The notes below the pieces were generated by a model. That model saw only the letters and a program-made list of their open reading frames with translations, made no database searches and had not been told where the DNA came from. A stretch of 28,640 bases of DNA from CF-39 sp036518215 (lineage in GTDB: Bacteria > Chloroflexota > Limnocylindria > P2-11E): assembly GCA_036518215.1 (NCBI GenBank), contig DATDNP010000109.1, forward strand, positions 1 to 28,640. The letters are read 5' to 3'. Positions 15,939-23,361 of this stretch are shown piece by piece (position 1 is the stretch's first letter; every line of letters starts with the position of its first letter). The position numbers and the translations under genes were made by a program.

Positions 15939-17894
15939 CTAGCGCCAGACGACCGAGACGACCTCGAGCGGCTCGCTGATGCCCTTCGCGGTGACGGTCC
16001 GCGGATCCGCCGTCGCGAACGGCGAGCGTGTGAGGTGGAGCGTGGCACGTGTCACGAGGATCTCGCCGTCCTTCGCGAGCGCGCCCACGCGCGCGGCCTC
16101 GTGGATGCCGACGCCGGCGTAGTCGAGACCTCGCTGGAGCGTCTCGGCGCGATGCACCCCGATGCGCACCGCCGGCGCAAAACCGTGCGCCTTGCGGTGA
16201 TCAGCGAGCCGCCGCTGGATCGCGATCGCGCACTCGATCGCCTCGCTCGGGTCGTCGAACGCGACGACGAGCCCGTCGCCCTGGTGTCGGATCTCCTCAC
16301 CGCCGTGCTTCGCGACGATGGCGCGAAGCGTCTCGTCGTGCCACGCGATGAGATCTCGCCACGCGTCGTCGCCGATGACGCTGAGCAGGCTCGTCGAGGC
16401 GACGATGTCGGTGAAGAGGAACGTCCGTGTGACGCGCGGCTCGCCGCCGGACGTGATCGCGACGCCGCCGAGGCGTTCCGCCACGACGCGAGCGTCGCGT
16501 CGCGCTCCGATGCGCTCGAACGTCGCCTTTGCGGTCTCGAGCTCGAGGCGCCAGGCGTCCTCGTCGCCGGAGGCGCGCGCGGCATCCGCGACGAGCATCC
16601 TCGTGCGCGCCGCTTCGTACGGCGCGTCGAGCTCCTGCCACAGCGCGAGCGCCTCGCCGAGCGTTCGTCGCGCGGCGTCCGCATCGCCGTCCGCGAGGAG
16701 GAGCGCGCCGCGCGCCATCTTCGCGTGCGCATGCGCCGAGACCGTGTCGAACATCGCCGCGAGCGAATCGAGCTCGTCCACGGCAGCGCGCGCGGTCACG
16801 CGATCGCCTGCCGCGAGCGCCGCCTCACACTGCGCCGGCAGCAGCCGTGAGCGATTCGGGCCTGAGCGCTCGTTCTCGAGGACGCGGCGCAGGGACGCGT
16901 TCGCGACATCGGCCTTTCCTTCGGCGAGGCGGATGAGCGAGAGGCCGGGCTCGGGTACGCGTCCCATCTCGTGGGCCTGCCGGAACGCCTCCTCGGCCGC
17001 GGGGAAGTCGCCCATGCGAAGGCGGATCCAGCCGATCTCGTAGAACGCCTCGCCGGCGACGGGACGGATCTCCCACTTCAGGAGCTCGTCGCAGGCGAGA
17101 CGAGCCTCCTGTTCGGCGCGGCCGAGCGCGCCGCGGAGCGCGATGACCTCGGCGCGGTTGACGCGACAGATGCCCGGGAATCCGCCCACGCTCTGACGGT
17201 CGCACCAGCGGTGCGCCGCCTCGGTCCAGTCGCCGGCGCGCTGGTAGTCGCCGATGTCGCGGCACGCGAGGATGGTGTGGCAGTAGACGACACCGGTCGT
17301 GATGAGCCGTAGGTCGCCGCTCACCGCGCCGATCGTCGCCTCGTCGACGAGGGCCATGCCTTCCTTCACCTCGCCGCGACGCACGAGCATCGCGCCGATG
17401 TGGAGGAGCGCGAGCGCCTGGAGGTCGCGGTCACCTTGTCGCTCGCCGATCGCGAGCGCCTCGCGCGCGAGCGCGATCGCCGCGTCGATGTCGTGTCCGG
17501 CGGTGGCGGCGTAGGCGCGGCGCAGGACGAGGGCGCCGTAGATGGCCGAGCTCGTGTCGCCCTCGAGCAGCCGCTCGACGCGCGAGAGCCACGCCCCCGC
17601 GAGCGTCATGACGCTGCGATTCGCGCTCTCATCGGCGAGACGGATGGCGACGCTCGCCGCCGCCAGACGATCGCCGTCCGCGACGAACGCGGCGTACGCG
17701 CGCTCACGCTGGCTCAGTGAGGCTTCCGTCTCGCCGATCCACCATGCGGCGTCGGCATACATGTCGAGGTCCGCGGCGCTGAGACCGCCCGCGGCGTCGG
17801 CTTCGACGAAGCGCTCGTATGCCTCGCGCCAGGCGTGCTTCGCGAACGCGGCCATGGCGAGGTCGCGCGGCGCGGGCGTGACGACCTGGGTCAT
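15939..17894 (-). CDS. TPR protein with C-terminal class III adenylate/guanylate cyclase domain
   Basis: 651 aa. Residues about 10-460 are helical TPR-like repeats (for example REAYERFVEADAAGG and DLQALALLHIGAMLVRRGEV). Residues about 480-651 are a class III cyclase domain: RTFLFTDIVAST with the first metal Asp, GGEEIRHQGDGLVVAF with the second, and GVGIHEAARVGALAKDGEILVT. The substrate-selecting Lys is Arg and the transition-state Asn is His, a pattern found in a soluble bacterial subfamily; Arg is kept. Output would be cAMP or another cyclic nucleotide, or signalling without catalysis. The ATG follows an AGGGG-type RBS. No TM helix is seen. Confidence 0.9.
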   Translation of the reverse strand: MTQVVTPAPRDLAMAAFAKHAWREAYERFVEADAAGGLSAADLDMYADAAWWIGETEASLSQRERAYAAFVADGDRLAAASVAIRLADESANRSVMTLAGAWLSRVERLLEGDTSSAIYGALVLRRAYAATAGHDIDAAIALAREALAIGERQGDRDLQALALLHIGAMLVRRGEVKEGMALVDEATIGAVSGDLRLITTGVVYCHTILACRDIGDYQRAGDWTEAAHRWCDRQSVGGFPGICRVNRAEVIALRGALGRAEQEARLACDELLKWEIRPVAGEAFYEIGWIRLRMGDFPAAEEAFRQAHEMGRVPEPGLSLIRLAEGKADVANASLRRVLENERSGPNRSRLLPAQCEAALAAGDRVTARAAVDELDSLAAMFDTVSAHAHAKMARGALLLADGDADAARRTLGEALALWQELDAPYEAARTRMLVADAARASGDEDAWRLELETAKATFERIGARRDARVVAERLGGVAITSGGEPRVTRTFLFTDIVASTSLLSVIGDDAWRDLIAWHDETLRAIVAKHGGEEIRHQGDGLVVAFDDPSEAIECAIAIQRRLADHRKAHGFAPAVRIGVHRAETLQRGLDYAGVGIHEAARVGALAKDGEILVTRATLHLTRSPFATADPRTVTAKGISEPLEVVSVVWR

Positions 17895-17960
17895 CGGTCC
17901 CCTTTCCCCGGCTGCCGCCTCTGGAGCGGCAACCCAAGAACGATAGCGCCCGCGTGCGCG

Positions 17961-19124
17961 CTAGAGGACCCCCAGCACATCCCGCGCGATGGCTCTCAGC
18001 GAGGCCTTCGCGTGCCCGGACGCGCGTCGCGACTCGGCTTCGAGGGCGCGTATCGCGGCACGCGTGTCGAGATCGGCGTCGAGCGCGGCGAGGACGCGCC
18101 GCGTCGCGGCGTCGCGCCCGATCGGCCCGACCGGGCCGTGGCCGAGCGCGGCCTCGAGCCGCTCGGCGCGGACGCGGGCGCGCGCGAGACGGCCGTCGTC
18201 GTGATCGAACGGTCTGCGGTAGTGGAGATCGAGCAGGTAGAGGCGGAGCGCCTGCGGCGTCGTCGTCTCGAGCGCGCTGCGGACGAAGACCATGTTCCCG
18301 AGCGACTTCGACATCTTCTCGCCGCCGAGCCGCACGGGCGCGACGTGCATCCACCACCGGACGAACGGACGCAGGCCCGACGCCGACTCGGTCTGCGCGA
18401 TCTCGTTCTCGTGATGCGGGTAGATGAGATCGCTGCCGCCGCCGTGGATGTCGATGCGCGGTCCGAGGTGACGGAGCGACATCGCCGAACACTCGAGGTG
18501 CCACCCCGGCCGCCCGCGGCCGTACGGGCTCGGCCACGTCGGTCCGTCCGGCACGCGACGCCAGAGCGCGAAGTCGATCGCATGGCGACGGCCCCGATCC
18601 TCGAGCGCGGCATCGTCCTGGGACGCGAGGATGGCCGCCATGCGCCTCGGCGATAGACGGGACAGCTCGGCGTACGTCGGATCGCGCGTGACATCGAAGT
18701 ACACGCTCCCATCAAGCGGGTACGCGTAGCCGCGGCGCAGAAGGCGCGCGACGAGCGCGCGCATCGCGGGGATCTCGCGCGTCGCGTGCGGCATCACATC
18801 GGGCTTCCGCCATCCGAGGCCGCGCATGTCGTCGAGGAACATGCGCTCCTCACGGCGTCCGAGCTCGCGCCAATGCGCGTGGTCGCGTTCGGCGCGCTGC
18901 AGGATCGATTCGTCGATGTCGGTGACGTTCTGCGCGTACTTCACGCGCGTGCCGCGCGCTTCGAGGAGGCGCACGAGCACGTCGAACACGAGGAACGTCC
19001 GCGCGTGCCCGAGATGCGTCGTGTCGTACGGCGTCACGCCACAGACGTAGAGCGTCGCGACACGCGAACGGGGGCGGAACGGCGCCGTCGCGCGCCGGCG
19101 GGTGTCATAGAGGGTGAGCACCAC
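17961..19124 (-). CDS. Cysteinyl-tRNA synthetase / MshC-like cysteine ligase
   Basis: 387 aa class I aminoacyl-tRNA synthetase fold that activates cysteine as cysteinyl-AMP. Visible: YVCGVTPYDTTHLGHA with the HIGH motif and zinc ligand Cys28, GWHLECSAM (Cys212), HGGGSDLIYPHHENE (His237, Glu241) and EKMSKSLGN. CysS is normally about 460 aa; the C-terminal anticodon region is reduced, as in the mycothiol ligase MshC (about 410 aa). GVTPYD..HLGHA is MshC-like, whereas HHENEIAQ is CysS-like. I call GTG at 19124; TTG at 19130 with GAGG 5 nt before it is an alternative. Which acceptor it uses, tRNA-Cys or an amino-sugar, is undecided. Confidence 0.85.
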   Translation of the reverse strand: MVLTLYDTRRRATAPFRPRSRVATLYVCGVTPYDTTHLGHARTFLVFDVLVRLLEARGTRVKYAQNVTDIDESILQRAERDHAHWRELGRREERMFLDDMRGLGWRKPDVMPHATREIPAMRALVARLLRRGYAYPLDGSVYFDVTRDPTYAELSRLSPRRMAAILASQDDAALEDRGRRHAIDFALWRRVPDGPTWPSPYGRGRPGWHLECSAMSLRHLGPRIDIHGGGSDLIYPHHENEIAQTESASGLRPFVRWWMHVAPVRLGGEKMSKSLGNMVFVRSALETTTPQALRLYLLDLHYRRPFDHDDGRLARARVRAERLEAALGHGPVGPIGRDAATRRVLAALDADLDTRAAIRALEAESRRASGHAKASLRAIARDVLGVL

Positions 19125-19146
19125 GGCCAAGATATCCTCGCCCTCG

Positions 19147-20259
19147 ATGGCGCGCCTGCCCGACGTCGACGACACGCTCGCCACGGTCGCGCGCATCGCG
19201 TCGCCACCCACCGCGCCGTACCACGAGCACCGCGTGCTCCGCGCCATCGCATCCGAGCTCGAGCGGCTCGGCATCGAGCGCTCGACGGACCCGTTCGCGC
19301 AGATCCACGCCCGTGCGCGCAGCGGGAAGGCCGCGCGCTCGCTCGCGCTCGTCGCGCACACCGATCACCCCGCGTTCGACGTCATCGAGGCGCGCGGACG
19401 CGAGGGGCGCGCGAGGGTGCTCGGTGGCTTCTACGCACGGCACTTCGCGTCCGAGGTCCCGGTGCTCGTGTGCGACGACGCCGACGCCGAGCCGTTTCCC
19501 GCGGTGCTCGACGACCTCGTGCCCGCGCCGGACCTGACGCACAACTCCCTCGGCCACCTTCGCATCCGTGCCGAGCGCGAGCTCGCGGTCGGGCAGTGGG
19601 CGATCCTCGATCTGCCGGCGTTCGAACGCCGCGGCGACGAGCTGCACCTGCGCGCCGCGGACGATCTCGCGCTCTGCGCCGTCGCGATCCTCGCGCTCGC
19701 CGCGCTTCGCGAGGATCCGCGACCACACGACGTTCGGGCGATCTTCACTCGCGGCGAGGAGCCCGGTCTCTACGGCGCCCGCCTCGTGGCCGAGGATGGC
19801 CTCGTGCCGCGCGACGTCATCGTCGTGTCGCTCGAGGCGAGCCGCGCGCTCGCGCACGCACGTAGCGGCGCGGGTCCGGTCGTGCGACCGGGCGACGTCT
19901 ACAACACCTTCAGCAACGACGGCGAGCGGTTCCTCCGCGTCGCGCGCGAGCGCCTCGCGGACGACGGCATCGCGACACAGCGCGCGCTCCTCACCGGAGG
20001 GACGTGCGAGTCGTCGGCGTTCGTCCGGCTCGGCTGGACGACGACGGCGATCGCCGTGCCGAACGTGAACTACCACAACCAGTCCGATGAGACCGCCCGC
20101 TTCGTGCCCGAGGTCGTGCGGCTCTCGGATCTGCGCGGCGCGGTCGCGCTCCTCGTCGAGGCCGCCGCCGCGGCGGGCTCGGACACCGATGAATCGTGGT
20201 GGCCGGACGTCCGCGCCGTGCCGTCGCAGATGCGCGATCTCCTGAGGCGCCGCGACTAG
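19147..20259 (+). CDS. M42/M20-like zinc aminopeptidase family protein
   Basis: 370 aa. Di-zinc peptidase signatures in order: LVAHTDHPAFDV (His71, Asp73), RAADDLALCAVAILAL (bridging Asp), IFTRGEEPGLYGA (Glu pair), VVSLEASRA and VNYHNQSDET (final His). Order and spacing best fit M42 glutamyl/tetrahedral aminopeptidases, with AHxD and EE motifs, though sequence is divergent. A GTG at 19114 in the same frame would overlap the divergent ligase start; I prefer the ATG at 19147, although neither has a good RBS. Predicted cytoplasmic. Substrate unknown. Confidence 0.8.
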   Translation: MARLPDVDDTLATVARIASPPTAPYHEHRVLRAIASELERLGIERSTDPFAQIHARARSGKAARSLALVAHTDHPAFDVIEARGREGRARVLGGFYARHFASEVPVLVCDDADAEPFPAVLDDLVPAPDLTHNSLGHLRIRAERELAVGQWAILDLPAFERRGDELHLRAADDLALCAVAILALAALREDPRPHDVRAIFTRGEEPGLYGARLVAEDGLVPRDVIVVSLEASRALAHARSGAGPVVRPGDVYNTFSNDGERFLRVARERLADDGIATQRALLTGGTCESSAFVRLGWTTTAIAVPNVNYHNQSDETARFVPEVVRLSDLRGAVALLVEAAAAAGSDTDESWWPDVRAVPSQMRDLLRRRD

Positions 20260-20325
20260 AGGTCGCCCGCCCGCTACCAGAAATTTGCGTGCCATCCATA
20301 GAGCCGGCTGTAAGGTGCCTGCCTC

Positions 20326-20353
20326 TTGACGAGAACGGACACAGGTGTAAAAC
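20326..20353 (+). promoter_or_regulatory. Sigma70-like promoter candidate
   Basis: TTGACG (20326-20331) and TAAAAC (20348-20353) are spaced by 16 bp. This would start transcription about 300 nt before the Yip1-like gene, just upstream of the palindrome at 20360. Confidence 0.4.
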
Positions 20354-20359
20354 GAAGGT

Positions 20360-20371
20360 GTTCCGCGGAAC
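20360..20371. promoter_or_regulatory. 12-bp perfect palindrome GTTCCGCGGAAC
   Basis: A perfect palindrome 6 bp downstream of the -10-like box, placed where a repressor could block transcription start. It may equally be an RNA hairpin with a minimal loop. Confidence 0.35.
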
Positions 20372-20410
20372 GGAGCAACAGACCAACGCACCGACGCAAC
20401 AGGAGGTGTC

Positions 20411-20455
20411 ATGGTCCGGCTGCACGAAGTGTTCGGAGTTTTCCAGGTCGATTGA
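20411..20455 (+). CDS. Possible 14-aa leader peptide
   Basis: ATG preceded by the strong Shine-Dalgarno AGGAGG at 4-nt spacing encodes MVRLHEVFGVFQVD and stop, directly before the hairpin at 20460. The RBS is one of the best in the window, so translation is credible. It could be an attenuator leader. It has no repeated codon that would hint at an amino-acid signal. Confidence 0.35.
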   Translation: MVRLHEVFGVFQVD

Positions 20456-20609
20456 CGACGCCCTCGGCGGAAGAGGGCACGGCCTGCGGGGCGATGCGCT
20501 CATCCGCATGTGGACGACGATCGCCGCCACCGAGCAGCGATCGCCACATCGAGGCCGGAAGTGAGGCCTGACGCGCATCGCTCCATCTGAAATGTAGGGA
20601 AACGAACAC

Positions 20610-20640
20610 AAAGCGGCCCCCGGACGCGGGGGCCGCTTTT
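20610..20640 (+). terminator. Intrinsic terminator 14 nt before the Yip1-like gene
   Basis: AAAGCGGCCCCC and GGGGGCCGCTTT form a perfect 12-bp stem with a 6-nt loop (GGACGC), followed by T. It ends at 20640 and the next ATG is at 20655. This is the most convincing rho-independent terminator in the window. Confidence 0.88.
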
Positions 20641-20654
20641 GTACTGTCAGAGCG

Positions 20655-21737
20655 ATGGACTCCACGAGCGAGCTCCAGTGGTTCCGCGGCGAGATCTGGC
20701 GCTCCCTCACTCACCCCGCTGATTTCGCGCGCGATCTGGCGCGCGAGCACTACGGCCTCGCGGGCGTCCTCGTCGCCATCGTCTCGGGGATCGCGCTCTC
20801 CATCGGCATCGACCTCCTCGTGCTCGCGTCGAAGCGGCTCGCGGTCGGGGACTTCGTGCCGCGCCTCCTCATCGACGCCGGCCTGCTCGGGATGCGCCTC
20901 GCCATCACCGCGGCGGTCATCGCATGGATCGCGAACGGCGCGGTGCGTCTCCTCGGACGCCGCGGCGGATCGCTCGACCAGCTCTTCACCGCGCTCACCT
21001 TCGCGCTCGTGCCGCTCCTCCTCGTGCCCGTCCCAGCGCTCCTCGTCATCGGGAGCTCGATGCTCGAGGTCGGCCTGACCCAGACGCTCGCGTTCGCGGC
21101 GATCGTCGTCCTCGCATTGATGCTGCGGGTGCTCGTCGGCGTCGCACTGAACATCCGCGGCATCCTTCCGCCGCTCGTCGCCGTCGTCGCCTTCGTGGTG
21201 GTCCTCATCCTGAGCTCGTTCGTGCTCGGCGACGAGATCACCCGCATGCGCTTCCTCGGCTACGTGATCGCGCCGCAGGTGGTCCCATCGCTCTCCGCGA
21301 CGCCCGCTACCGGCGCGCGCCAGGACATGCTCGGCTTCGACCTCACGCTGCCTTCGGAGTGGCGGAACGCGAGCACCGGCGTGCGCGGTGAGGCGGCGCG
21401 CTTCGAGTCATCGCACGCGACGCTCGTCGTCGCGCGCGCAGCCGGGGCGGCGCTCGACACGGCCGACAGCTACGCGAACATCGTCATGAGCGGGCAGCTC
21501 GTTGGCGTGCACGACACGTGGCACGATCGCAGCGTCGAACGGATCAACGGGATGATCGTCGTCGACGACCGGTATGGCGGCGACTACGAGGGGCGTCAGG
21601 TCGCGTGGCGCCAGTTCACGTCCGTGCCCGGCGTCCAGGGACTCGCCCTCGTCTACCGCGTCGTCGAGCCGGCCGACCGCGACGCGGCGTTCGCCGAGGC
21701 CGCGTCGATCGCGGCGACGTGGCACATCGCCGACTAG
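20655..21737 (+). CDS. Yip1-like membrane protein with extracytoplasmic C-terminal domain
   Basis: 360 aa. Residues about 1-30 (ELQWFRGEIWRSLTHPADFARDLARE) and five hydrophobic helices at about 36-58, 78-100, 110-132, 140-162 and 168-190 fit the Yip1/DUF1282 fold. After FVLGDEITRMRFLGYVIAPQVVP comes a soluble domain (about 225-360: GFDLTLPSEWRN, GQLVGVHDTWHD, VAWRQFTSVPGVQGLALVYRVVE) similar in pattern to PsbP/MOG1-like lipoprotein domains. Function unknown. There is no RBS before the ATG and a terminator 14 nt upstream, so expression probably depends on read-through or leaderless initiation. Its stop overlaps the convergent mec gene. Confidence 0.75.
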   Translation: MDSTSELQWFRGEIWRSLTHPADFARDLAREHYGLAGVLVAIVSGIALSIGIDLLVLASKRLAVGDFVPRLLIDAGLLGMRLAITAAVIAWIANGAVRLLGRRGGSLDQLFTALTFALVPLLLVPVPALLVIGSSMLEVGLTQTLAFAAIVVLALMLRVLVGVALNIRGILPPLVAVVAFVVVLILSSFVLGDEITRMRFLGYVIAPQVVPSLSATPATGARQDMLGFDLTLPSEWRNASTGVRGEAARFESSHATLVVARAAGAALDTADSYANIVMSGQLVGVHDTWHDRSVERINGMIVVDDRYGGDYEGRQVAWRQFTSVPGVQGLALVYRVVEPADRDAAFAEAASIAATWHIAD

Positions 21738-22138
21738 GAGAGCGTGACCTCGCGCACGGCGCCGTCGCTCCGGATGCGGTACGCGCGCATCTCTGGTTCG
21801 GCGGTGCGGAGCGACACGAGCACGTAGTACGCCTCGGGGTAGTGCGCCTCGGCGCGGTCGGTGGGCGACGGATACGGCTGGCTGACGGGGTGGCTGTGGT
21901 AGATCGCGATGAGCTCCTCGCCGCGGTCGTCCATGTCACGGAACGCGGTGAGCTGCTCACGCGGATCGATGCGATAGCGCGTTGTCGGCGTCTCGTGCGC
22001 GTTGGCGCAGCGGATGATGCGCGCGGGTGCACCGTCGCGCCCGGCGATGAGTCCGCAAGCCTCGTGAGGCGCCGCCGCGCGTGCGTGCTCGATCATCGCC
22101 TCGCGCAGCGCGCGAGGGATCGCGAGGCTCTCGGTCAG
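21734..22138 (-). CDS. mec: JAMM/Mov34 metalloprotease, Mec-like (CysO processing)
   Basis: 134 aa. JAMM zinc motif: Glu26 in HEACG, then HSHPVSQPYPSPTD giving His81, His83, Ser91 and Asp94 (HxHx7Sx2D). In Mycobacterium tuberculosis the homologous Mec cleaves cysteine from the CysO-cysteine adduct made by CysM. Gene order cysM-cysO-mec supports that role. The first ATG is at 22096, but it would drop the LAIPRALREA helix that begins family members; a CTG at 22138 forms a CTGA 4-bp overlap with the cysO stop, so I extend to it. The protein may also trim the extra Arg after the CysO GG. Confidence 0.85.
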   Translation of the reverse strand: MTESLAIPRALREAMIEHARAAAPHEACGLIAGRDGAPARIIRCANAHETPTTRYRIDPREQLTAFRDMDDRGEELIAIYHSHPVSQPYPSPTDRAEAHYPEAYYVLVSLRTAEPEMRAYRIRSDGAVREVTLS

Positions 22139-22413
22139 CGGCCGCCCGCCATCGCGGGGATGACCATGACCTCCGTCCCGTCCGGGACCGGAGCGTCCGT
22201 GCCGCCCTTCGTGCGCGCATCGTCATCGCCGATGTAGATGTTCACGTACGAGCGGAGCCGTCCGGCGTCGTCCACGACGCGCCCGCGGAACCCGGGATGA
22301 CGCCGGTCGACGTCCGCGATCACGTCCGCGAGCGTGCGACCGATCGCCTGGACCTTCGTCTGACCGCCGGTCGCATCACGCAACGCGCCGGGCAGACGCA
22401 CCGTCACTGCCAT
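22135..22413 (-). CDS. cysO: CysO-like MoaD/ThiS sulfur carrier
   Basis: 92 aa ubiquitin-like protein. It carries sulfide as a C-terminal thiocarboxylate for CysM. VRLPGALRDATGG, TLADVIADVDRRHPGF, YVNIYIGDDD and VPDGTEVMVIPAMAGG follow the MoaD/CysO pattern. The C-terminus is AMAGGR: Gly90-Gly91 followed by one Arg, so a protease must expose the GG before activation. The neighbouring JAMM enzyme is the obvious candidate. Start ATG at 22413, 3 bp after the cysM stop, with GGGAG overlapping the end of cysM. Translational coupling is likely. Confidence 0.88.
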   Translation of the reverse strand: MAVTVRLPGALRDATGGQTKVQAIGRTLADVIADVDRRHPGFRGRVVDDAGRLRSYVNIYIGDDDARTKGGTDAPVPDGTEVMVIPAMAGGR

Positions 22414-22416
22414 GTC

Positions 22417-23331
22417 TCACTCCCATAGCGGGGTGCTGAGATAACGCTCGCCCCCATCAGCGATCAACACGACGATAGGGCCGGTTTCTTCCCGCGCGAC
22501 GCGCACGGCGGCCGCGACGGCGGCCCCACCGGACGGTCCGGTGAAGATGCCCTCGTCCCGTGCGAGCCGGCGCGTCATCGCGATGCCCTCCTCGGTCCCC
22601 TGTGTCATGTGCACATCGGCCACACGCTCGTCCCAGATCGCGGGGCGTATCGCCGTCGGCATGTGCTTCCACCCCTCGATGCCGTGGAGCGGATCGTCCG
22701 GTTGCACCGCGACGATGCGCACGCCCTTCGGCCGCAGCGCGCGGGAGATACCGACGACCGTGCCGGACGTCCCGACGCCGACGACCACGTGGGTCACGCG
22801 CCCATCGCTCTGCGACCAGATCTCCGGTCCGGTCGTGAGCTCGTGAGCCAGCGGGTTCGCGGGATTCGAGTACTGGTCGACGTACACGAAGCGCGGGTCG
22901 CTCGCCGCGAGCCGCTGCGCTTCGCGGATCGCGCCGTCGCTCCCCTCGAGCGGATCCGAAAGCACGAGCTCGGCGCCGAACGCGCGCGCCATGCGCTTGC
23001 GCTCGGTCGAGACGCGATCGGGCATCACGAGGGTGAGCGCGTGTCCGCGAACGGCGCACACCATCGCGAGCGCGACGCCGGTGTTCCCGCTCGTCGCATC
23101 GAGGACGACGCTCTCGGAGCGGATGCGCCCGGCATCCTCGGCCGCGAGGACCATCCAGAGTCCCGCGCGATCCTTCACGCTGCCGCCGGGGTTCGCGTAT
23201 TCGATCTTCGCCCACAGCTCGCCCCGCAGGCCGCCGTCGATGCGGCGAAGGCGAAGGAGCGGCGTGTCTCCGATGCGCTCGAGGATCGTGCCGCGCACGC
23301 GCTCGCGCACGCTGGCGGCGGTGAGGGTCAT
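22417..23331 (-). CDS. cysM: Cysteine synthase, CysM/CysK family (probably CysO-dependent)
   Basis: 304-aa PLP enzyme of the O-acetylserine/O-phosphoserine sulfhydrylase family. The PLP Lys is Lys53 in NPGGSVKDRA, the substrate loop is TSGNTG (80-85), the phosphate loop GVGTSGT, and the pyridine-contact Ser lies in GPSGGA. Its place directly before cysO and mec indicates that it uses CysO thiocarboxylate as sulfur donor, as in mycobacteria; this is inferred from context. The C-terminus YLSTPLWE resembles the closing segment of CysM. Start ATG 23331; no clear RBS. It follows the HTH-TPR regulator by 30 bp, so it may be read from the same message. Confidence 0.92.
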   Translation of the reverse strand: MTLTAASVRERVRGTILERIGDTPLLRLRRIDGGLRGELWAKIEYANPGGSVKDRAGLWMVLAAEDAGRIRSESVVLDATSGNTGVALAMVCAVRGHALTLVMPDRVSTERKRMARAFGAELVLSDPLEGSDGAIREAQRLAASDPRFVYVDQYSNPANPLAHELTTGPEIWSQSDGRVTHVVVGVGTSGTVVGISRALRPKGVRIVAVQPDDPLHGIEGWKHMPTAIRPAIWDERVADVHMTQGTEEGIAMTRRLARDEGIFTGPSGGAAVAAAVRVAREETGPIVVLIADGGERYLSTPLWE

Positions 23332-23361
23332 ATGACAGAGGCTAGCCGCGAACGAGAGGCG

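Larger units (their letters stand above)
20354..20640 (+). ncRNA. Candidate structured leader RNA ending in an intrinsic terminator
   Basis: The stretch holds nested helices: a hairpin GCCCTC/GAGGGC (20460-20478); a 12-bp outer helix 20488-20499 with 20573-20584 (one G-U); inside it a two-part hairpin ATGTGG..GATCGC / GCGATC..CCACAT (20508-20549) and a hairpin AGGCC/GGCCT (20552-20569), making a three-way junction. An intrinsic terminator follows at once. No known riboswitch core was recognised. GGGGC at 20488 could pair with GCCCC of the terminator, a possible antiterminator switch. A protein reading (Cys-x2-Cys frame ending 20564) is the main alternative. Confidence 0.5.

Noticed and set aside
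20290..20564. Plus-strand frame with Cys-x9-Cys and Cys-x2-Cys ending RSPHRGRK
   Set aside because: It could be a small zinc-binding protein, but no start has an RBS and the region folds into nested helices. Kept only as an alternative to the leader RNA.
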